Origin: Glandiceps talaboti | Lineage: Eukaryota; Hemichordata; Enteropneusta; Spengelidae | DNA: 64,000 nt | Direction: 5' to 3' | Assembly: GCF_964340395.1 (NCBI RefSeq) | Contig: NC_135555.1 | Location: 17,645,746 to 17,709,745 of the forward strand | Position numbers and translations under genes: made by a program | The notes under the pieces: generated by a model | The model's input: the letters and a program-made list of their open reading frames with translations, nothing else | Told to the model about the DNA's origin: nothing | The model's database searches: none | Shown: positions 1-12,410 of the stretch, piece by piece | Numbering within the stretch: position 1 is the first letter of the stretch | Layout of the letters: every line of letters begins with the position of its first letter

Positions 1-54
1 GAATATCAGATCGATAGAAAAGAATTCCTAGTAGGTAAACTTACACACATAATG

Positions 55-137
55 AAATCACATTGAGGGAAAAGGTGACATGCATAGGAGTTGAACCAAC
101 ATTCGTACTAGCCCGATTTCTCTAAAGCTGAGCTTAC
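55..137 (-). mobile_element. tRNA-derived SINE
   Basis: On the minus strand an A-box-like TAAGCTCAGCTTT (136-124) and a B box GGTTCAACTCC (97-87) are spaced as in a tRNA. The tail continues GGTGACATGC. The same unit, decayed, is in copy B at 20858-20785, so it predates the A/B split. Confidence 0.6.
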
Positions 138-1550
138 ATAGTAGTAAAGTAAAGTAAAGGTTGTTTATTATAGTGACATGTGATATACATTTTACAAATT
201 GGCAATAACAATATCAGAAAGCAAACACATCACCCAGCCCACCAGGCTTATTAGTCACTACAAAACTGAATTACTCGTATAAAGCACTTAAAAATAAGGG
301 GTGCAAAGAGGACAGTCATAACAAGTAAAGAAAAGTAACAATACTACATTGCTATATAAAGATGATTACACCTTCTGGTGTAAGCTTTGTGAATAAATTT
401 ACAAGTTGCTCTAGGCATATTGATCATTATAAAGTTCCATTTCTCAGTTTCATTAAAGTTTACAAAATTTGGATTAGACTCAAGTATAATATTGTAAAAA
501 TGTGTTCTTAAATCCTGATAGAATGAACAGTGAAATAAAAAGTGAGATTCATCCTCAATTGAATCTGCATTACATAACACACAGAGGCGAGCATGTAACA
601 CCTCGCCCCTAAAACGACCTGTTTCAATCCTGAGTGGAAGTATTCCTATTCGTAACTGAACAAAAAGAGAACGTTCAGCTCTCGACAAATCTAAATCTAA
701 ATAATTTTCACGGCGATATGTTCTTTTAAAGATACTGTACGTGCGTAATTTCGGTTTGTTACGAACATGCATATACCAGTTTTCAGTACAATTCGAATGT
801 TTACGTAACCTGACAATCCCAGTATTACATGGAATCAACTCATCATGTCATACATTTCAGAAGACCAATTGCCGACACACAGCGCATGGTCCCAAAAGAA
901 AATCTTACTAGTTAACCTATCACTGTCAAGGTTACAAAGTCTGTTCCAATACCGGGCCATATTACCCCACCTACTCGCAATACACGAGTCCCAACCAGTG
1001 TCTCCATTAATAGCGAGAGTAGGTGCGAATTTGTGAACACCTAAATAAAACCTTATTGCCCGATTCTGAATTAAATCACACGGCGAGAAGTTTTGAAAAC
1101 CCCAGATACCCGAGCAATATTCAAGAATTGGTACCACAGATGCATTGAACAATTTAGTGAATGTATTAAAACCCATATTATTCAGTGACCTGAATTTGGA
1201 ACAGACTGCACCTAAAGCTCTACCAGACGACTCAGCAAGCGCATTAGCGGTAATAGAAAAGTCAAGAAATTCATGCAAAATAATACCCAAATATTTGTAC
1301 TTAGTAACAATCTCTATTGTTTTAGTACCGATCATAAAGTTAAAACCAGTACAAACAGTGCCTTTCTTTCTAAAATGAATTACTTTCGACTTCACTATAT
1401 TTGCTTTTAATCGCCATTTTTTACACCAAGCAAAGAAAATATTTAACATTTCCTGAAGACCATCCTCGTTATCGGACAGAAGTACAATGTCATCTGCATA
1501 TAATAATATATTCAACTTTATATCTCCAATTCTAAATGTTGTGTTGTTCT
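138..1550 (-). mobile_element. 5'-truncated non-LTR retrotransposon (LINE) in intron 6 of copy A
   Basis: The minus strand encodes the second half of a reverse transcriptase: LLYADDIVLLS (the FADD/YADD catalytic box) near 1500, then KYKYLGI and the thumb region down to 835. It continues in another frame from 838 to 344 with a C-terminal CCHC-type motif (RLCVLC...HFLFHC). The frame change near 836 and loss of the N-terminal half mean it is dead. The 3' end near 140-160 has AAAGT-type repeats. Copy B has the same intron without the insert (around 20865), which sets the boundaries. The clade is not certain; the zinc-finger tail suggests an I/RTE-X-like LINE. Confidence 0.85.
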
Positions 1551-1683
1551 GGTGTGTACCAATCTATTCTTCAGCAGGCGAGGGGCAAAGTCATTATAAT
1601 GTATTAGCTTTTCCATCTAAGGTTCGACTAGAGTCACATGTTTCCTGTATACGGGCTCAAACTCAGGAATATTATATAATATT

Positions 1684-1812
1684 GTGCATACATACATACA
1701 TACATACATAATATACATACATACATACATACATACATACATACATACAATTTCACATACATGGCCAGAGATATAGAGACAGCGACAGACACACACAAAC
1801 AAACACAGACAT

Positions 1813-1847
<35 letters not shown>

Positions 1848-1855
1848 CAGACACA
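1684..1855. repeat. CATA and CAGA arrays in intron 6 of copy A
   Basis: The counterpart of 20995-21240, about 25 nt beyond the exon 6 donor. Confidence 0.95.
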
Positions 1856-1881
1856 CACATACACAAATCGAGATTCCTTAC

Positions 1882-4800
1882 CATTATTACCGATTGTATG
1901 TTCGTGATATAAAACGGCACCATTGTAGATACCATAATAATGATCAAAACCACGTGTTGGACCAGATGGAACATACGAACTATTACAGAATCCTAAATGC
2001 CATCTGAAATATAGATATACACACATCTTTACATAAGGGAACCTTAATGATAGAGGGGAAGAGAAATCAAACTCAGTCTGTCACATAAAGAATCCACAAT
2101 TCCCAATCTCGTACACAATTACACAGTTCTACTTTAATTTTTTTTCTAAAGGTGCCCTTCCCTCAATTTCTTTATCGCACAAATACGTGCAAATCTTCAC
2201 CTCTGTGACGTCAAACAGGGCAGATCAAAAACCCATATCACCCCTGTTCTACCGAACTATTATCTACTGTGCAAGTGTTCTTCCAAATCCTACGCTACGA
2301 TCAAGTTATAATAATAATATGGGCTTTCAAAACGTAAATGCACACATTACGTTACATATATCCTTAGGTGGCATGAATCTGATACGTAGAGGTACTTTTA
2401 TTTTTATTTGATAAATTTTATTATTCTATCGAAAAAAGCATGTAGATGATCGATGTATATAGCAGCCGGCAAGTTTACTTCTGATTTTCTATCGAGCTCA
2501 GAGCTCCGAACTTACACAGCCCGAGCAAATATGATTAAAATGACAGAACAAAAGTCGCACTCAGTCAAATTTTACTTACGTTTTCATCTAAATTTGATAT
2601 TACATGTACATCGCAACGTTATAACCGATAATTTTGGTTGAGAAACCGTGTACGTACGTAAGTTTGACCTCGCAATGTCAGGTCACGCGATTACGTAATT
2701 TGCATAGCCGTCGGACGCCAATTATTGATGGGCGATGAAGTATAATTATGAAACGATGCAGTATTCGTAAAAGTTCATTCAAAATTGTAAAAAAAAATGT
2801 GTTGAAAACTGATAAATTATGGGATAAACATATAATCCTACGAAATCAATGTTAGTTTTACGTCATAATGCTCCGAGTATGATTCCGCGCGGACTAAAAA
2901 TTCTCGCCTACCGGCTTGAATTTGTATTAGTCCGCAGAATCATACTCGGAGCATTATAACATAAAACTAAAATTGATTTCGTGAGATTATATGTAATTAT
3001 CTAAAAACAATGATTCATCCCCAAGGTCAAGTATTTCATAAACACTTGTTCAAATGGAAAGAGATGAAAAGGTTTGTCTTACTTTCCAACTCCATAGGTA
3101 GTATATCCAACATCTTGTAGTCTCTTGGGAAATAATTCGTAGTAGGTGGGTACACCGTGAGGCCTCATCATCCAGTAGATTGTATGCTGTATAGAAATGA
3201 CAATGTTTAAATATATCGATAGCCATGTACAATTCGTACATTTCAGCTATGACGAGATTAGTCTTATTAGTTACAACTGGTACATTTTCGTCAAAGTTAC
3301 ACTCACAAAAATTAAGTCAATTACTTATAAAAAAGACGTTGTACCTGTTCAATAGTGGTCAATATTATCTGTAGGTAATGTATTGATAAGTTGAAATCTT
3401 TAGCAAAAGCTCAGTTTTGAAACTGTCACCATTTTAAAACTGCACTAGTTGGATTGGCGTGTCATTTGTGATCAGAAAACCACGAGATATTCATTGCAAA
3501 TTGTTAAAAAGACGAATAATTAGGCGTCGTACGTTTTGATCAGTTATCGATATTATCGATAAACAGTACAGAAACAGGTTACAATCGTGATCACCATTAA
3601 AGACATTGAATTTAAGGTGCGGACCAAAAATAGATTTGTTTTGATTTATTGAGTATATACAGCTACATGTTTATGATGTACGATATTATGAGTAAGTTAT
3701 TGTACTTAACAAGACATACGTTTATTAAAAAAGTTCCAGATGCAGCAAGTGCATCTTTAAACAACAAAATGTTTGAGTTTACGGGTACGTCATAATTACA
3801 AACCGTACAAGATCATGTGATAGCAGATAGTTATCTTAATGCAGCCATAGAAGTGAAGTAATAATATAATTACTATGATAAAACATAATATATTAATTTG
3901 ATATAAGTTACCTGTCCTCCGATATTTGACGAATACCTTCCTGTCATAAGAGCTGCTCGGGTCCTGTGATGAAATAATTCGGATTTACATTGGTTGGGGT
4001 GAATGGGGGGGGGGGGGGGGTAGGGGGGGGAGCAGGCAGCGGGTGCGAATTGTTACACGAGGTGAAATTACTTGTCTGTAGAACTCTGTGCTGTGATTTT
4101 GAATATAAAGTGTCAAAATCTTCTTCAACTACAGATTACACACATTGAGATAGTAGAATTTGAAATGTACAAATAACCTAAACTTGAAGTCTAAATATTC
4201 TAATGTAGACATGTATACTCACGGGCTACAGACTGCCATTGTGTACAGATTTCCAAATTTAACTCCATTATTTGCCAGTTCTTCGAAATTTGGTGTCAAA
4301 ACTCGATCATCGTGCCAACTTATGTCGTTCCATCCTACAGACACGATTGCATACAAAAACCAATGGGATTTTTCATGAATTTTATTTCGATGACGAAATT
4401 TGATAAAATGGGTTTCCCATTTGCTACAATTTCAGCTCTGTATGTTACTGCCATGAAATATCTGAGGCTGACATACAATATCTGAGTGGGGTTTCAAAAA
4501 TGTGGAACGAAGACAGTGAATAGAATTAGAGGTATCGCCAAAAACATTTGCCAATTTTTCGAGAGGTTTGGTCAAGATCTGAACACATTGAATAGATTAG
4601 AAGAAAATACAAAGCGTAGATTAAAATAAAACTATTCGACCTCATATGTATACGCCCTTCGTTCAACTGATATATCAAATTTACAATTCACCAAGTGGAT
4701 ATCGAATATATCAAAATATAGCAAATAAATGATATTAATCGAACAAATTCTGAGCCCTGCAATAAAGTGTCAAAATCGAAATATATACGATTAAACTTAT

Positions 4801-5140
4801 TTTATATTAGAAGGTTGAAAATGAAATAGGGAATGAAGTATGAAATACAAGTCTTAAACAAGCAAAAACAAATAAAAACCTTTTAACTTACCTTGGTCAT
4901 CAGACAACATATATATTATGTGAGGTTTGTGGTGGCCCTCTGATGATGAGTCTGAAGACGAGTCTGTGAGGTACAAAGCTTATATTAGCAATAGATTACT
5001 AAGTTCAATGCATTTAAATATACAATTAAAGTAAAGTAAATAGTGCCCTTTAAATACACCTGTATAATGAACAAGTTACCTGTATGTGCTGGATGTATAG
5101 CAGATAAAACTGCAGACATTAGCAGGAGTTCCCATAACAT
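1882..5140 (-). CDS. Arylsulfatase B-like gene, copy A, exons 1-6 (cut by left edge)
   Basis: The 5' part of a sulfatase gene that should hydrolyse sulfate esters in the secretory pathway or lysosome. Exons read on the minus strand: 5140-5080, 4963-4892, 4334-4223, 3963-3912, 3186-3083, 2003-1882. All junctions are GT/AG and phases match copies B and D. Exon 1 encodes a short hydrophobic leader (MLWELLLMSAVLSAIHP). Exon 2 carries the metal-binding DDQG, exon 3 ends in CSP and exon 4 begins TRAALMTGR, so the formylglycine cysteine is about residue 80. Exon 5 ends at VGK and exon 6 begins WHLG, giving the KWH active-site motif. An acceptor at 5172 implies a 5' UTR exon further upstream. Intron 6 holds a LINE, a SINE and CATA/CAGA repeats. 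Exon 7 should lie just left of the window, because bases 1-140 match the intron sequence 5' of exon 7 in copy B. No frameshift or stop is seen, so it may be a working gene. Confidence 0.9.
2829..2993. mobile_element. Foldback/MITE element in intron 5-6 region of copy A
   Basis: Arms 2829-2896 and 2927-2993 are near-perfect inverted copies of about 67 bp around a 30-bp loop, with the core ATAATGCTCCGAGTATGATT. It is not seen in the equivalent intron of copy B (21.4-21.6 kb), so it inserted after that duplication. Confidence 0.7.
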
Positions 5141-5239
5141 GGCTGTACGACGTCGGTTGGTCCTCTATGAATCTGTAAGAGAAAAAATTAGTTTACATAC
5201 GGTGAATAAATATCATAGTCGTGTCACTAACTGATACAT

Positions 5240-6923
5240 AATTCTGCAAACGCTGAATATGAAAAAAGTAATTTTCGACCATATATTATGAGAAGAACAT
5301 TAAATATGAAAATCACCGACAGGAATTTAATAACCATTCTGATTCGGTAATAACTAATTATTCGTTCTAATGTATTTCTGAAACCCAACTCCTTTGGTGA
5401 TAAACGGAGGTACGTTCCGTTATTGGAATAATGACAAAAAATGGTATTTGATACTATTGTGTTGAAAGTACACTGGACCGGGACAACACTATAGATCAGA
5501 GTACTGTATGAAAAAGCATTTCGACATACACAGACACTGGCATGTATATAAAACGGAATCGCGAAAAGGGACAGTCAAATCTACAGTATATATTTTGAGA
5601 AATATTCCTGTTCAAACCAAACTCCATATTTTGACGCCATGGTGTTATGCAACAGACAGAAAAAACTTCAAAATCAGAACTGTCAAACCCACCGCTTGTA
5701 TATGGTGCATTTACTCTAATGGTAAAGTAGTTGAAATACAAAAAAATGTTGCGAATACAATAACGATGGAGCTATCTGGTAACTATTAATAAAGTCATCA
5801 GTAAATTTGCCAAAGTTTTGAATGATATATAACTAAGAGTGAAAATGCTTTTATAAACATTATTCAATAACGATATACATACCACCGTAGATATACTCAA
5901 CGAAAACTTTGCTGTTCAACTATCCTCTTGTGGAAAGATGAGCAAGTACGTGTAAGCCACAGTTGTATGTGTGTATTATAGTGTACTAAAATGTTAATTA
6001 GGTAACAACTGGTGATACTGTTAACCAATAGCACGTCTCCACAAATAAATAGAAAAGGCGTGATATTTTCCATAACATTCGGTACCCTAAGGACAATTTT
6101 CCGACTGACAACTGCCCCCGTATACTATTCCAACAGCACGTCATGGTAAGCGAACTTTATGTAAAGTCACGAAGCAGATCTAGAAAATAGGCGACCTTTA
6201 CTTTTAACGTGTGTCACTTTGAGTAATCTTTGATGTCCATACATTGCTCTCTCTTTCTTCGGCAGATCTACAGCTGTCACAATATGGTTAACAGTGGTCT
6301 TGTCATCTTGAGGGATGTAAAGCAGAATTGCTATAATCTTCATATAGAGTGGCGATCAAGATGAAAACTGATACAAATAAAACAAAAGACGAGCATAGCA
6401 ATACGTTAATTAGATCAAATGAAGGAATAACCAAACCTTAAATCATAGTTTAATCAGCCCTTGGTATGTTAAACATGCAGAATACTTTATAATTGCATTT
6501 CCCCTAAGGCCTGTACATATCCATCAGATTAAAATACAACAGAAGATACCGAATCTGGATATTTTGATTATTGAACCACAACATACAGTGAGCTCAAGTA
6601 CAACGTTAACCTTTTTCATCAAGTTGAAACAAATGAATATTTCGTGTGTTTTTTTCGCATTGATTTTTATCCACACAAATGTGTACAAGATAAAGACTTG
6701 ATATTGAGAGTTTGTCTTGCCGGCACGTTTGACTAGTCGCACTAAGAGCACAATGTGTACCTCTGGAATTTACTATATATTTGATTCTTATTGGGCGCAG
6801 TTAAACACTTCACAGCATTCAAAAATGTTTTGTTCTTGTACTGTATCCATTACCATGGATATGACTTCTATCTCCAATTTAACTCCACCGCTAATAAAAC
6901 AAAACAAAACACAAAAAAACACA

Positions 6924-7001
<78 letters not shown>

Positions 7002-7450
7002 GAGCAAAACAGCAACCAAATGTTTAGCTTTCGGTTATTTGTTAGTGATTATTTTAATTTAGTGAGATGATATTTTAACTTTAAAAATCCTGGGGAGGGT
7101 AGAATTTTTAAACACTTAAGAGGCCTCATCATCGTGAAACATCTGTGCATTGCAACCTGTTTTCCCCAGTATAGTTTGTCATATGTGACATATCGTTTCA
7201 ATGCAAGAACAATTTGACATACTAACTTTTGTCGTTAACGAATTATACTTGATATTAATAATGACATATTGATTGATTCGTTTAGTATTACCATATTGAG
7301 AACTTTAACATTAAACTAAAAGACTTATGGACTCACATCTAGTATTTCAGTATGTTGTATTTATAATTCTTTATCGAGAAAAGAATCCCTATCCGTTCGG
7401 ATATTTGTTTGTGAGATATAATGGTAAATGGAATACGTACATATACAGTT
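5240..7450. repeat. Segmental duplication 1, copy upstream of sulfatase A
   Basis: Colinear with 23745-25870 and 52835-54957, for example the shared GTCTTGCCGGCACGTTTGAC at 6712, 25147 and 54200 and the CAA/CA repeat after it. It holds the 5' flank of the sulfatase genes but no ORF I can support. Confidence 0.9.
6927..7000. repeat. CAA then CA array
   Basis: The same compound array sits at 25366-25440 and 54414-54506, with differing lengths, inside segmental duplication 1. Confidence 0.95.
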
Positions 7451-7930
7451 GTTCAATGCTACATTGCATGCGGTATATTTTCTCAAGTAAGAAATCATTT
7501 ACATCTTCATTCAAAAACTTTTTTTCATCTTCCAATATTTACTCATGTAACAGCTGTATATCATTGACAGCAATCATTTCTATCACCCCCACAAATAGTA
7601 TATAGCCTTAGATGTAAAAGCTACCACAAACGTGATGTCGTTTGTATCAAGTGTTGTGGTTATCTCTTCCTTTCGTTTTTTTGGATGTCTCAATTATTTT
7701 GATTTCCTACGTACCTTGCAGTGTTAACGTGAAGACATTGGATATTTTGGCTTCCTATTCTTGATATCGGAGGTGTCAACTTCATAATTGTGGATGAGCA
7801 AGTACTGCCAAGTGTGGTGTACAAACGGTTAATTCGTTGGACATAAGTTCCAAAGAATGCTATATAGTCCTCGTTAGTTCGAATCTCACCCGCACTCAAT
7901 GCTATATTTTCTCAATGACAAATCATTTAC
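7070..7930. repeat. Local tandem duplication, unit 1
   Basis: Aligns with 9570-10320, sharing GTCATATGTGACATATCGTT and TTGATTGATTCGTTTAGTAT and ending in tRNA-Leu-like sequence. The 8470-9560 stretch between units shows nothing I can name. Confidence 0.75.
7811..7897 (+). pseudogene. tRNA-Leu-like pseudogene or SINE head
   Basis: It has an A-box region (GTGTGGTGTACAAACGGTTAA), an anticodon arm TTGGA-CATAAGT-TCCAA with a TAA (Leu) anticodon, and a B box AGTTCGAATCT. The acceptor stem does not pair properly, so it is not a working tRNA. Confidence 0.55.
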
Positions 7931-8054
7931 ATCTTTGATCTGATTCATTTCTTTCAACTTGTTTCTTATGATAGCAATCATTTCATTGTGATAGCGATAG
8001 TTTCATTGTGATAACAGTCAGTCGAGAATTTGTTATAAATGAGGAAAGAAAAGT

Positions 8055-8128
8055 GACACATGCAGGAATTGAACCCATGTCCCCTAAACACTAATCGGAA
8101 TGCCCTGACCAGCTAAGCTAACGTGCCC
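8055..8128 (-). mobile_element. tRNA-derived SINE, best preserved copy
   Basis: Minus strand: GGGCACG start, A box TAGCTTAGCTGG (8120-8109), B box GGTTCAATTCC (8075-8065), then GCATGTGTCACTTTTC. Both Pol III boxes are near consensus. It does not fold into a full tRNA cloverleaf, so a SINE head is more likely than a tRNA gene. Confidence 0.65.
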
Positions 8129-8323
8129 ACTGGTAGATAACGTGAATTTATTCTGATGTGTACCTTCTTTCCTCGAGGGAGTGGTGAGAAGCCAACTCTT
8201 CTTATAAAGCTTTAAACTTTAACCTAAGGATCTAACTAGATTTACAGGTCTCCCTCCCTATATGGGTGGCCAACTTAGGAATCGGTTATTAAAGCAAGGC
8301 TAGGCTTTTTGAAACAGTTAATT

Positions 8324-8466
8324 GGGTTTGCTATAAATGAGAGAAACTGACCATGAAGTAATTTTTTGAATTTGTTATAAATGAGGAATGTCATTTTTCT
8401 TTCTTCATTTATAACAAATTCAAAAAAATCACTTCATGGTGAGTTTCTTTCATTTATAGCAAACCC
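8324..8466. mobile_element. Foldback element
   Basis: Arms 8324-8387 and 8404-8466 are about 64 bp each and near-perfect inverted copies (GGGTTTGCTATAAATGA at the outside). The loop is only about 16 bp. It lies in the A-B intergenic region; no coding capacity. Confidence 0.65.
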
Positions 8467-9569
8467 AAAAATCAGTTATATCAACCCACAAGTAGAAAAT
8501 AACCTTAGATGTAAAAGATGTCACAAACATGTACTACATAGAATGTGCAGATTCTTTAAATAAGCAACATTTATAATTTGCAGGGGAGCGAAAATAAAAC
8601 TTTAATATGTCACGAATGTTAATAAATTTAAGGGAATTATTAGAGACAGGGTTTGTGTATGTTTAAGAACTTCTATCACTTAAGTTATTGACATAACACT
8701 ATAAATACCATGAAACGTAGATCTTTTGTAAAAGTGAACCAATCTTTCACAGTTGATTACAAATCTACGCTTTTCAAGACAAGTAAATGTCCTGGTAATA
8801 TAGGACAATTTCCGCTAAACTGCAGCAGAAATAAGTTTAGTTTATCTTACTCATAAATGTAATCTGCTGAACAAATACATCAAAAGTCTAGCAAATCTAA
8901 GTGGTGGAACATTATCCAAAATGACTTTATGAAATTAGGATAATTTGCAGAAATCCCATATTCATGAAAAACCCACGCACTTTATATTTGCACTGATAGC
9001 TCTGAGGATGAACAATCCCTCTCTAGTAGCATCATCTCGAGATCGTCAAATCTTTTTCATTCAATGTAAACATTCTCAATATTTTGAATTTAGTATTAAT
9101 TGATGCAATTAACGAAAATATATACTTAGTCTAATTCCAAATACATATCCAAACAACATGTCTATTTGTATGTAATGAGAAGGACAAGATTTTCACGTCG
9201 GTCTATCATCACCAAGGAAGTTTGTTGTGAAATAAACTTGGTCGTTGGATGTTAATTGGTATGACAATGTATTTGACAATGTATTATGTATGTATATTAA
9301 ACCCTTGTGTCTGTGATTACAATAATGCCCATGTGGGGAATTGTAGTTCAATACTTACCCACATACATATTACTTGCAGGTACAGGTTAAAATACGTATG
9401 TGTTGTTGTGATGATGTTTTTTGTTATTCTACTTCAAATTGGTATTCTATTTTATTTCAGAATATTCCGGACATAGGATTGTGGTCAGAGTTTTATTCAA
9501 AATAAAGTACCCAGAGCGAGAATAAAAGCATACCAAGAATACAAGCATACATTTCCAAGTTCTTAATCA

Positions 9570-10320
9570 GGTGAGATTTTAACTTTATAAAATAAGGCCA
9601 GGGAAAGATTATAAAGCAATTCAGTGCACATGTATCCCCAATCCTCATGAAATATCTGTACATTACAACCTGTTTTCCGCAGTGTAGCTTGTCATATGTG
9701 ACATATCGTTTCAATGTAAGAACATTTTGACATACTAACTTTTGTCGTTAACTAATTATACATGGTTTTGATAATGACATATTGATTGATTCGTTTAGTA
9801 TTACCATATTGCGAATTTTGAAATGAACTAGAAGACTCATGAACCTGTATCTAGTATTTCAGTATGTTGTATTTATATTCTGTATCGAGAAAAGAATACC
9901 GATATTTGTTTGCGAGATATAATGTTAAATGGAATACATATACAGTTGTTCAATGCTACATTGCGTGCAGTATATTTTCTCAATTAAAAAATCATTTAAA
10001 TCTTCGTTCAAAAACTTTTTTTCGTCTTCCAATATATATATCATTGATAGTTATAATTTCTATCACCCCCACAAACATGATGTCGTGGGTTATCATTTCT
10101 TTGGATGTCTCAATTATTGTGACTTCCTATGTACCGTGCAGTGATAACATGAAGCCATGTAACATTTTGGCTTCCTATTCTTGATACGGTAGGCGTCAAC
10201 TGCATAATTGCGGATGAGCAAGTACTGTCAAGTGTGGTGCCCGAATGGTTAAATTAAATTTCCAAAGAATGGGATAGTCCTAATTCGTTGGTTTGAATCT
10301 CACCCGCGCGCACTGAATTA
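9570..10320. repeat. Local tandem duplication, unit 2
   Basis: The second, more diverged copy of 7070-7930, ending in the second tRNA-Leu-like pseudogene. Confidence 0.75.
10231..10312 (+). pseudogene. tRNA-Leu-like pseudogene, second copy
   Basis: GTGTGGTGCCCGAATGGTTAA and GGTTTGAATCTCACCC match the 7811 copy; the anticodon arm is damaged. It lies at the end of a tandem duplication of 7.07-7.93 kb. Confidence 0.5.
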
Positions 10321-12212
10321 CGTTTGCTTATGGAAAGCATAGCAAAATATAAAGTTTCATGTTTCTAGCAAGACACTCAGGATAGTCTTAGTAACCAGCG
10401 TGCATGTGTAGATTTTTATAAAGTCCCAGGTTTATCTTTTTCCTGAAAACTTCAACTTTTCACCATGATGTTTAACTTTTCATAATTGAATTGATGTTCT
10501 AAAATTTGAGCGAATTCTGGAGGCATATTCAGTGAATGTTTAGGCGTGATTGACAGAACACAATCTTAAATGTTATTCTGTAAAAGTAAACCTTGTTGAT
10601 CAAAAACTGACAACTGTTCGAAGTCTACAATTAGACATATTTACGTAGGGCCAAAATAAATAGATAATATAACTTTAATGCCATTTGCATAAACCTGCAT
10701 TGGAAATTGGTTTTCCACGTGCACTCATAAAAGAGGTGAATAAGTTGAAAACTAAAGATTGGACAGAAAACAACAATTGAATAGAACATTAGAAGGAAAA
10801 ATGCAAGTGGCATGCAAAAGCAAGAGATAACACCAATGCAACAGATCAAACGATTTAAATCACACGTGATGCTAAAAAGATACTAATACAGAGACAAATG
10901 ACATGAAACTAAAACAAATGGTGAAAGATTCTAGGACTGGTTTAAAATGCGAATCGCAGATGGATACAAGCTCTTTCTAAAACGTTGTGTGTGAACAAAG
11001 AAATAAAACCTCAATATATAATAAATCAGCAATGTATAATATGCTGGGCTAAATCTTAGACTACCAATATGAAGAATAATACACAAACAAACGTTTCACA
11101 ACAAAGGTCAATGAATTCGAAGGCATCCACAAAGCAATTCAATTCAATCCAATTCAGAAAACCTTTTGTTTAAAATGTCTTTTAATATATAAAGGTGATT
11201 CAAAATACTCACATTCACTATTGCTATTGTGCTAGACCATATGACTTAGTGCCATATTGGTTGATTTGATTAAGACAGATCGAGCTAATAGTTGACATAT
11301 GCTGTGACAATTTGATTAACAGCTATAGGGAGAAGTTGGATTTTAAACTTTGAAATGGTTGTAAATCAACAATTCTCTTAACACACATAATAACCAATTA
11401 TGAATGATTATTTATGAGTATGTTTTGCAAGAATTATGAATTTAGTATACCGACATTTGTGTTATCTGATCCTAGACATTATTAATTCTGAAACTATTTA
11501 TTGATTTATTTCGATCATGTTAGTAGTGTAGTTATTTATTTTCAGAAAGAAAAATACTCTAGTGAGGGCGCACAGCAGATATAGAGTCTAGGTAATCATC
11601 AGTAATGTTAGTGATTTTGCTGTCTCGTTATCTCGTCCGAACCGGACATCCTTGTTTTTATTTGTATGGAAAAATATTAAATAACGCCAATAAATCGCTG
11701 ATCAATATTTCACATGAAATCATTTGCAAACTCAGCTTTTGAAACGGATGTCAGTCGAAAGTTTTATAATTTTTCGTGTAAAGTGTAAAGTGTAGTGGTT
11801 ATTTTTTATCATTTCTTTGGATGTTTTAATTACTTTATGATTTCCCACATGATATCAGAGAAGTCAAGTTGATAATTGGGGATGACTTAAATTTCTTGAC
11901 ATAGTGAATTGTTTATGTGAGTATGCGTGCGTCTGTATTCATGTACACCGTATTTGGGTTTGGTGCTTGTTGTTGTTGTTGTTGTTGTTGATTTAAAACC
12001 ATGTCTACACTGTATATTGTGTGCTTGGACTGTCTAGTTACATGTCTAGTGTAATCGTGCCCCCCCCCCCCCCCCCCCAATGTGATTGTAAAGACATCAG
12101 AGGAAGCCAGTACGATTATATTGTTGACTACATACTTTCACAATCTTTCACAACCTGTCCACACAAAGTCTAAACAACACTCGGACAATATTGAAATCCA
12201 TTGTTAACTGAT

Positions 12213-12218
12213 TTTATT
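12213..12218 (-). terminator. Candidate poly(A) signal for sulfatase copy B
   Basis: AATAAA on the minus strand, about 190 nt past the TAA stop at 12413-12411. The same region is kept near copy C at about 57.1 kb. Confidence 0.35.
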
Positions 12219-12386
12219 TAATTTTACCCACAGTTAATTTCATAGAATATAACTCTATGATTATAACATGTGTCGACTTTACCTATTTCTATTTTATGTT
12301 TGGCATATACTAAAACGCTATCTATCCAAACATTTGCTGCTAATCAATGTGATATTATATCATTTTTTATACTTGGCGATATTTTC

Positions 12387-12405
12387 TATCACCTGATAGG
12401 TGATA
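12387..12405 (-). other. Perfect small hairpin just after the copy B stop codon
   Basis: TATCACCT and AGGTGATA are perfect complements around a 3-nt loop, 6 nt after the TAA stop. In copy C the equivalent sequence is lost. It could be a 3' UTR stem or chance. Confidence 0.3.
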
Positions 12406-12410
12406 TTATA

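Noticed and set aside
5508-5789. 93-residue ORF upstream of copy A
   Set aside because: The matching sequence at 23.95-24.2 and 53.0-53.3 kb does not keep this frame.
6717-7070. ORF with poly-Gln and poly-Thr-His tract
   Set aside because: CAA and CA microsatellites. The counterparts at 25.2 and 54.2 kb have the arrays in different lengths and frames, and the flanks are not conserved as protein.
8055-8128. Functional tRNA gene
   Set aside because: A and B boxes are good but the acceptor and anticodon stems do not pair; a SINE head fits better.
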